Assembly: GCF_963082655.1 (NCBI RefSeq)
Contig: NC_081553.1
Location: 126,633,736-126,697,735 of the forward strand
From: Stomoxys calcitrans
Taxonomy: Eukaryota; Arthropoda; Insecta; Diptera; Muscidae
DNA length: 64,000 bases
Reading direction: 5' to 3'
Part shown: one piece after another, positions 56,897-64,000 of the stretch
Layout: each line of letters begins with the position of its first letter
Position numbering within the stretch: position 1 is the first letter of the stretch
Notes under the pieces: generated by a model
What the model was told of the DNA's origin: nothing
The model's database searches: none
The model's input: only the letters and a program-made list of their open reading frames with translations
Position numbers and translations under genes: made by a program

Positions 56897-57893
56897 GAAA
56901 AACAAGTAAAAGCGTGCTAAGATCGGCCGGGCCGAATCATATATACCCTCCACCATGGAACGCATTTGTCGAGCTCTTGCCACGGTATCTCGTTTTAGGC
57001 AAACAAAGGACAATAGAAAAGAATTGCTATGTTATTGGAACAATATCAAGTTATGGTTCATTTCGGACCATAATTGAATTGAATAATGGAGACCATAGTA
57101 GAGACTTGCGCACTCTATGGGCTGAAGTAGTAAAATTGGGAGACCGGTTTATAGGGGAGCTGAATTAGGCTATAAACCGATTCACGCCATTTTCGATACG
57201 TTTGTTAAAGGTCATAAGAGAAGCCGTTGTACAAAATTTTTGATAAATCGGATAATAATTGCGCCCTCTCATAGCTCAAGAAGTCAAGATCCCATATCGG
57301 TTTATATGGCAGCTATATCAAGTAATGGACCGATTTGAATTATTTTTAACACAGTTGTTGGAAGTCATAACAAAACACGTCCTGCAATATTTCAGTCAAG
57401 TCGGATAGGAATTGCTCCCTGTAGAGGCTCAAGAAATCAAGATCCCAGATCGGTTAATATGGCAGCTATACCAGGTTATGGACCGATTTGAACTATTCTT
57501 AACTCATTTATTAGAAGTCATACCAAACACCTCATGCAAAATTTCAGCCAAATCGGATAAGAATTGCGCCCTCTGGTGGCTCAAGAAGTTAAGATCCCAT
57601 CTCGGTTTATATGGCGGCCATATTAAAATATGGACCGATAAGGCCCATTTACAATCCCAACCGACCAACACTTATAGGATGTATATGTGTAAAATTTCAA
57701 GCGACTAGCTGTATTCCTTCGAAATTTTGCGTGCTTTCGACAGATAGAATGACGGACGGACATGGCTAGATCGACTTAAAATATAATGACGATCAAGAAT
57801 GTATAAACTTTATGGGGTCTTAGAGGAATATTTCGAGGAGTTACAAACAAAATGACGAAATTAGTATACCCTCATCCCATGGTGGAGGGTATA
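56897..57893 (-). mobile_element. Full-length HINE-A, minus orientation
   Basis: Tail AAAAACAAGTAAAAGCGTGC, GATCGGCCGGGCCGAATC and CCCTCCACCATGG; about five A-type units; then TTCGAAATTTTGCGTGCTTTCG, an inverted GTCY tract, an inverted core (GATCAAGAATGTATAAACTT) and CATCCCATGGTGGAGGG. Both ends are present; the length is close to the copy at 37312. Confidence 0.85.
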
Positions 57894-58006
57894 ACAAAAT
57901 GATTTGCATGCTCTCAAGTGATACGGTATTTTAAAGTATGAATCTCTTTACAGATGCATAAATATGAAAAGATCAAATAACTGGTAGTGCAGGGCTGATT
58001 CATTTT

Positions 58007-58921
58007 ATTATACCCTCCACCATAGGATGGGGGTATACTAATTTTGTCTTTCTGTTTGTAATACCTCGAAATGTGCGTCGGAGACCCCATAAAGTATATA
58101 TAATATATATTTCTGATCGTCATGTCATTTTATTTTTAGTTGATCTAGAAATGTCCGTCTGTCTGTCGAAAGCCCGCTAACTTTCGAAGGAGTAAAGCTA
58201 GCCGCTTGAACTTTTGCACAAATACTTTTTATTGGTCTAAGTCGGTTGGGATTGTAAATGGGCCAAATCGTTCCATGTTTTGATATAGCTGCCATATAAA
58301 CCGATCTTGGGCCTTGAGCCGCTAGAGGGCACAATTCTCCTCCAATGTGACTGAAATTTTGTACGTAGTGTTATGGTTTCACTTCCAACAACTGTGTTAA
58401 GTATGATTCAAATCGGTTCATAATCTGGTTTAGCTGTCCTATAAACCGATCTCGGATCTTGACTTCTTGAGCCAATAGAGCGCGCAATTCTCATTCGACT
58501 TGGCTGAAATTTTGCATGAGGTGTTTTGTAAGACTTCCAATAACTGTGCTTAGTATGGAGGAAATAGGAACATAACCTGATATAGCTGCCATATAAACCG
58601 ATCTGAGATCTCAACTTCTTGAGCCTCTAGAAAGAGCAATAATCATCCGATTTGGCTGAAATTTTGTACAACGGCTTTTCTCATGACTTTCAACATCGAT
58701 TCATTGATCGATTCAGACAATATTAGACTCCCATATAAATTTCAATTAATTTTTGGTCCAAATCGGACTATGACTTGATATAGCTCCAATAGCATAACAG
58801 TTCTTTTCATTATTCTTTGTTTGCCTAAAAAGAGGTACCACGCAAAGAACTCGACAAATTCGATCCATGGTGGAGGGTATATGAGATTCGGCCCAGCCGA
58901 ACTTAGCACGCTCTTAATTGT
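58007..58921 (+). mobile_element. Full-length HINE-A
   Basis: The 5' end TTATACCCTCCACCATAGGA leads to a doubled (TA)n core, GTCCGTCTGTCTGTCG and about four A-type units. The 3' end has GATCCATGGTGGAGGG, TTCGGCCCAGCCGAA and CTTAGCACGCTCTTAATTG. It is joined end to end with the HINE-C that starts at 58922. Confidence 0.85.
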
Positions 58922-59732
58922 TGTACCCTACATCACCACTGTGGTACAGGGTATTATAGATTTGTGCATTTGTTTGCAACGCTAAGAGGGAGAAGAGCTA
59001 GACCCATTGATAAGTATACCGATCGACTCAGAATCACTTTCTGATTCGTTATAGCCATGTCCGTCTGTCCGTCCGTCCTTCTGTCTGTCTGTGAGTCCAA
59101 GAATTCTTGTAATCAAAGTGCAGGTCGTATTTGTTATGCAATCATCACGAAATTTTGCACATATAATTTGTTTGGCCCATAGACAAACGCTATTGATTTT
59201 GGTAAAAATCGGTTCAGATTTAGATATAGTTCCCATATATATGTATCACCCGATTTGCACTTAAATGGCCGTAGTAGCTACAATTTTCAACCAATCTGCA
59301 CAAAATTTGGCATGAATTGTTTTGTTACTGATCTTAACATACTTGCAAGATTTCATCAAAATCGCTTCAGATTTGGATATTGCTCCCATGTATATGTATC
59401 GCACGATTTACACTTATATGGCTGTAATAAACACAATTTGTAAGCGATCTGCACAAAATTTGGCACAGATTGTTTTGTCACCGATCTTATAATATCTGTG
59501 GGATTTCATCAAAATCGGTTCACATTTGGATGTAGCTCCCATGCATATTTATCGCCGGATTTGCACTGATATGACCGTAGTAACAACAATTTTCAAGCGA
59601 TCTGTTTGGAAGTCGGTTCACATTTAGATACAGCTCTCATATACATATATATTGCCCGAATTTAAAATTATAGGTTAGGTGTAGTGTTTTATATAGTCGG
59701 CTCCGTTCGACTTTTGCCGTTCCTTACTGGTT
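58922..59732 (+). mobile_element. Full-length HINE-C
   Basis: The 5' end TGTACCCTACATCACCACTG is followed by TGGTACAGGGTATTATAGA and GATTCGTTATAGCCATGTCC. A GTCY tract (GTCCGTCTGTCCGTCCGTCC) leads to about four units with AGCTACAATTTTCAA.CAATC and ATTGCTCCCATGTATATGTA. The 3' end has GTGTAGTGTTTTATATAGTC, CGACTTTTGCCGTTCCTTAC and TGG. The palindrome typical of A and B is replaced by GGCTCCGTTCGACTTTTGCC. Confidence 0.78.
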
Positions 59733-59804
59733 ATATATAAATTTTTGTACGATATGAGACGTATGAAAAAAATTGCTATTCGCTTCATGGAAAAATGTTA
59801 GTTT

Positions 59805-59970
59805 AACTGTCACTCGTGGATCGTAAGTGCTTCGAGAGTCGTGCGTGAGTAAAATTTTTGTTCCGTGAGCGTGCTTGAACGTGAGTCGACATAATAATAA
59901 CGTGAGTGAGTGTAATTTATTTCTCGTGAACATGCGTGAGCTTGAGTGGAAAATCACTCACGCTCACATC
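59805..59970. repeat. GTGAG-rich cluster near HINE-C 3' end
   Basis: Repeated CGTGAGT/CGTGAGC words (TCGTGCGTGAGTAAAAT, CCGTGAGCGTGCTTGAACG, CGTGAGTGAGTG) are followed by the inverse TCACTCACGCTCAC at the right edge. It is about 75 bp beyond the 3' end of the HINE-C at 59732, on the same side as the cluster at 55785. Confidence 0.65.
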
Positions 59971-61225
59971 TTTAGTCACCACCACCACCACCACCAATGA
60001 ACAAAAGGAAAGCTTCGCAGAAAAAAACACGAAAAGAGACAAAAGCTTTGCATATAATTTTACTTTGCCAAAGAAGGGGAGGCCAAAGAAAAAACCAGGC
60101 CAAAATTATGTATTAAAATGGAAAATTTATAATTTTTGAAGTCATTTAACTAAGCAAACTTTTCACATTATCCTTAAAATCCTACCAACCCCTCCCCTTG
60201 CGCTCTTACCCTGAACCCTGAACTTGCTTTGTGCAAAGAAATTATTAAGGTTACCTAATGTGTGCTTGTCTCCTTGTATCCCCTTATAATTCCCCAAATC
60301 AGGGTATTTTCCTAGGCAGTGCTGTACATTTGCATTGTAAACTCATATTTTCACTTTTTCTTTGCTTTTGATTTCTTGCCATTCGCAATGCGTTCGGTTA
60401 GCAGCCACCAAGGAGCATGGCTAAAGTTTGTCTTTGTCCTAAATTTATTGCCTATCTTGAGCCTTTTTTGGTTTGTTGTCATTTTGTAAGTACGACCGAC
60501 CAGCATGTTTGGTTGCCAACAACACGCGCCAAAATTTTTAGACCTCTCAAAAACAAAAAGACAAAACGACTAGGATGTTCTTCAATAAGTGTCATAAAGT
60601 CAATGATAGATATATGGATTTGAATGACATCTGAAGCGTGAAAATCCTTGCAAAGTTTTTTTCTTCCTTTCTTTCCATTCGAAGAACAATTGTCCTCGAA
60701 AATTTATGATTTTATTTTTACAAAAACAATGAAAAGTACAAAGCGTTGTTATTTTCCTGCTCATGAAAATCCATTTTTCTGTTGAACATGAAGACAAATG
60801 CAAGAAATTGATGACATGACAACGAACGTTATTTAGGATGCGATCTACTCTATCGGATTTTAAAGGATAAGTGTTCAATAATCGAATGAATTTTAAAAAT
60901 TTCAAATTGAGAGAGAGTATGATGCTTCCAATGAAATTGTATAAAAACATACTGTAGAACGGTAATACCCCAAGCCAATGCCAACTTAAAAAGCTTACAA
61001 TATAAATTGAATTAAAGTCTATGCGAATGATTCTACGAAATGGTACTACAAGATAGAGAATTAAGTGCTCAGGAACGAAAGCTAAACCTGGAGATTCATC
61101 TCAAACGAAGCATCGTCATATTTCAATACCTAGTAAAAAAAGCTGAAAATTCGGAACAAATTTGAGACTCGGGTTGAAATCAGAAGAAGAAAGCTTAGAA
61201 AACATGTAAACACTGAAGAAAATTT
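59971..61225. other. Low-repeat region
   Basis: It starts with a CACCAC run (59977-59996). No exon or repeat family is recognised; an open frame at 60600-60950 (minus, 116 codons) has no motif I know. Confidence 0.4.
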
Positions 61226-61480
61226 TTTGAAAATTGCGCTTGCTAAGGGCATATATATGAAAATATGGCGATATATACACTTATTGGAGCTATACCTAAA
61301 TTTGAACCGATGTTTATGAATTTCATTAGAAAGCGTCAAGAATCATAAGGTAATATTTTCTGCAAATTTCATGGTAATCAAATGGCAAATAACCACTTTA
61401 TTGCAGAATTATTTCAAATCGGAGAGATATGAAAGCCATATCTTAACCTATACTGATTTCTTCCTATTTTCATAGACCTA
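61226..61480 (-). repeat. Diverged HINE-type units
   Basis: TTGGAGCTATACCTAAATTTGA, ACCGATGTTTATGAATTTCA and GCAAATAACCACTTTATTGC resemble the diverged units at 53657-53905. No ends are present. Confidence 0.45.
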
Positions 61481-61544
61481 GGCTTGGTCTCTAGGCCGCA
61501 AAAGTCACTAGTGTCAAATTTCTCGGATCAAAAAAAAAAATAAA

Positions 61545-62097
61545 TATATATATGATATAGCTCCCGTATAGACCCATTCCACGTCTTAACTCCTGGAAAT
61601 CCGCAAATTTTGTCCTATTGGACTGAGTGTTTGCACGTGGTGTTCTATTAAAACTCCAAATCGGTCTATAACCTGATACGGCTCCCATATAAACCGATCT
61701 CCCAATTTCATGTATTGAGCCCCTGAAGCCGCAATTGTTATCCGCGTTGGCATAAAATTTGTACGTAGTGTTATGTTACTATTTTCAGCAACTATGCCAA
61801 GCACGGTTCAAATTGGTGTATAATCTGATATAGCTCCCATATAACCGATCTCCCGATTATACGTCTTGAGCCTCCAGAGGTGTAATTCTTATTCGATTTG
61901 GCTGAAATTTTGCAGAGACTCTAACATACGTGCCAAGCATGGCCTAAATCGGGTTAAAACCTAATACAGCTCCCAGATAATCTTTCAATTATACTTCTTG
62001 CGCCTCTAGAAGGCGCAGTTCTTGTCTGATTTGGCTGATTTTGCACAACGACTTCTCCCAAGACCTTTAATTACTTGTCTAATATGGTCTGAATCGG
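61545..62097 (+). mobile_element. HINE-A-like array before a LINE fragment
   Basis: About three units with GATATAGCTCCC.TATAAACC, TTGAGCC.C.AGA and AATTCTTATTCGATTTGGC. The 5' end is not preserved. The array stops at about 62097 and resumes at about 62816. Confidence 0.7.
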
Positions 62098-62815
62098 TTC
62101 AAGAAAGGCCACTCAAGAGGACCATTGACAAAAGTTGGGGGTTTAGACCACGTGTCATGCATTGGGTATATACTGCAATTGTCAGACCTATAATGCTATA
62201 TAGTGTTGTGGTCTGGTGGACCACTCTTCAAAAGTTCACCTACTGCTCAATACTTAACAGTATCCAAAGGATGGCTTGTTTGGACATCACAGTCGCACTG
62301 AGAATGACACCATCTGATGCACTGAATTTAATGCTACATCGTATGTCTCTGGATATTGTGGCTACCCAAATTGCTGCGACCACTGCCGTGAGGTTAAGGG
62401 AGCTTTCTCATTGGTCATGTGGCGGCTACCGACACTGTTATCCTTGATTCAACATCCGATGTTACAGGCAGTGTGGATTACACATTACCTGAGCCACTTT
62501 TTGATAAAAATTACTATACCACTATTCCTTGTAGACATCTATACGGATGGTTCCAAACTAAACGACCGGGTGGGCTTTGGGGTGTACTCTAAAGATCTAG
62601 AACTGGTCATATCGAAATGGTTACCCAACCACTGCAGTGTTTATCAAGCAGAATTCTTTGCAAATAAGGAGGTAGTGGAACGGCTAAGATACAATGTCAG
62701 TACAACGAGAACGTATTTCTGAACACAAAAACCGCTCTCGACTGTAGCAGATCTGGCTGAGCAGTTCAAAATTCACCTGTTCTTCTAGTGCGGATGAGCT
62801 TGCGAGACTAGGATT
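62098..62815 (+). pseudogene. LINE fragment: RT C-terminus and RNase H
   Basis: This is a broken piece of a non-LTR retrotransposon ORF2. The first frame reads WGFRPRVMHWVYTAIVRP and ILNSIQRMACLDITVALR, the segment following the reverse transcriptase fingers and palm. A shift of frame near 62440 leads to DIYTDGSKLNDRVGFGVYS, the start of an RNase H domain with its first aspartate, and HCSVYQAEFFA with the glutamate position. After a stop at about 62722, ADELARL near 62790 marks the normal end of such an RNase H. The catalytic YADD region and all upstream parts are missing. LINEs with a C-terminal RNase H belong to the I, R1 or LOA groups. Confidence 0.8.
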
Positions 62816-63997
62816 TGGCTGAAAATCTTCCATGAAGTATTTGCTTCAATTTGCAACAACTTTGCCTAGTATTGTTAAAATCGGTCAATAACTAGATATA
62901 GCTGTAATATACACCGATCTGGGTCTCTAGAGGGCGCAATTTCTATCCGATTTGAGTAAACTTTTGCATGACGTGTTTTGATATGAATTCCAACAACAGT
63001 GCTAAATATGGTTAAATTGCATTGATAAGCTTATATAGCCACATAAACCGATCTTGAATCTTGAATTCATGACAGCTTGTGGGCGCAATTCTTATCCGAT
63101 TGGAATGAAATTTTGCACGAAGTGTTTTGTTATGACTTCCAATAATTGTATCAAATATTGATCAATTCAGTCCATAACCTGGTATAGCTGCATGTAACCG
63201 ATTTGGGGTCTTGAATTCTTGAGCCACAGGAGGACGCAATTATTATCCAATATGGTTGAAATATTGCATTAGTGTTTTGTAACGACTTTCGACAACTGTG
63301 CTATGAATAGTTAAAATCGATCCATAACCTCATATTGCTGCCATATAAACCGATCTGGGGTCTTGACTTCTTGAGCCACTAGAGGTCGCAATTCCTAACC
63401 GATTTGGCTGAAATTTTGCACAACGTATTTTATTTCGACTTTCATCAACTGTATTAAGAATGGTTCCAATCGGTTTATAACCTGATATAGCTGCCATATA
63501 ATCGGATCTGGGGTCTTGACTTCTTGAGCCACTATAAGGCGCAATTATTATCCGATTTAGCTGAAAATTTGCATGAAGCGTTTTGTTATGTCATTCAACA
63601 ACTGTGCTAAAAATAGTTCAAATCGGTCCATAACCTGATACAGCTGCCATATAATCGGATCTGGGGTCTTGACTTCTTGAGCCTCTAAAAGGCGCAAGTA
63701 TTATCCGATTTGGCTGAAACTTTGTACAACGGCTTCTCCCATGACCTTTAATGTACGTGTCGAGTATGGCATAAATCGGTTTATAGCCTAACACAGCTCC
63801 CTATAAACCGATCTTCCTATTTTGCTTCTTCAGCCCCTTAAGTGCACAATTCTTATTAGATTTGGCTGAAATTTTACACAATGACTTCTACTTTGGTTTC
63901 CAATACTCAATATTCTTTTATCCTTTGTTTGCCTGCGATCCATGGTGGAGGGTATATAAGATTCGGCCCGGCCGAACTTTGCAGGCTTTTACTTGTT
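62816..63997 (+). mobile_element. HINE-A array and 3' end
   Basis: About six A-type units with AGAGGGCGCAATT and ATATAGCTGCCATATAA. The usual pre-terminal segment (TATTCTTTTATCCTTTGTTT) is followed by GCGATCCATGGTGGAGGG, TTCGGCCCGGCCGAA, CTTTGCAGGCTTTTACTTG and T. The element probably began at or before 61545. Confidence 0.82.
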
Positions 63998-64000
63998 TGC

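Overview
The window reads as AT-rich nuclear DNA of a higher fly, most likely a calyptrate or muscoid species. Nearly all recognisable sequence is transposable-element DNA of dipteran type: DINE-1/INE-1/mini-me-like elements, Helitrons, mariner and Tc1-like transposons, a tRNA-derived SINE, LINE remnants and one Ty3/gypsy retrotransposon. I found no host protein-coding exon, rRNA, functional tRNA gene or CRISPR array. The only long uninterrupted coding sequences are gag and pol of the retrotransposon.

The dominant component is a set of DINE-1-like non-autonomous elements (Helentron-associated, called HINE here). Each starts with an imperfect inverted motif (TATACCC..CCACCA..GG.TGGGGGTATA). 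A short (TA)n followed by TTCTTGATC and a (GTCY)n microsatellite comes next, then an array of units of about 153 bp. The 3' end carries a GGTGG(A/G)GGGTAT motif, a palindrome (TTCGGCCCGGCCGAA) and a tail like CTTTTACTTGTT. I distinguish HINE-A (units with CTTGACTTCTTGAGCC and AGGGCGCAATTC), HINE-B (units with GGCCCATAAAAG and CGATTT.GCTGAAATTTGGGACAG) and HINE-C (TACCCTACA(T)CACCAC end, tail with CGACTTTTGCCGTTCCTTACTGG). HINE-A and -B units share length and skeleton and have exchanged segments at several loci.

Layout. 1-6.8 kb: HINE-B and HINE-A pieces, a rearranged Tc1/mariner element (2813-3604) and a SINE. 7.2-12.85 kb: HINE copies and a Helitron 5' part. 12.85-17.46 kb: mostly low-repeat sequence with one HINE-A. 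17.46-20.41 kb: two HINE-B arrays head to head, forming a large inverted repeat. 20.4-22.7 kb: low-repeat. 22.75-25.0 kb: a HINE-B/A composite. 26.37-32.55 kb: one HINE interrupted by a SINE and by an intact CsRn1-like Ty3/gypsy element (27096-31792). 34.26-38.42 kb: a HINE-A holding a Helitron near its 5' end and another HINE-A near its 3' end. 38.8-42.7 kb: HINE pieces and a SINE split by a full HINE-B. 43.4-46.1 kb: a decayed mariner and a short derivative. 46.6-50.8 kb: HINE-B, then a HINE-A/B composite holding a complete Helitron. 52.6-55.0 kb: HINE-B, a second mariner derivative and a LINE endonuclease fragment. 55.8-60.0 kb: HINE-C, -A, -A, -C with two GTGAG-rich clusters. 61.2-64.0 kb: HINE-A arrays with a LINE RT/RNase H fragment.

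The elements form a layered record. HINE arrays are the usual landing sites, and the SINE, LTR element, Tc1-like element, Helitrons and a mariner derivative lie inside them. The LTR retrotransposon is the youngest visible layer: its two 313-bp LTRs look identical, its target duplication is intact, and gag and pol are open with a textbook -1 frameshift site. All coordinates were read by eye; family names rest on remembered motifs and not on database searches.
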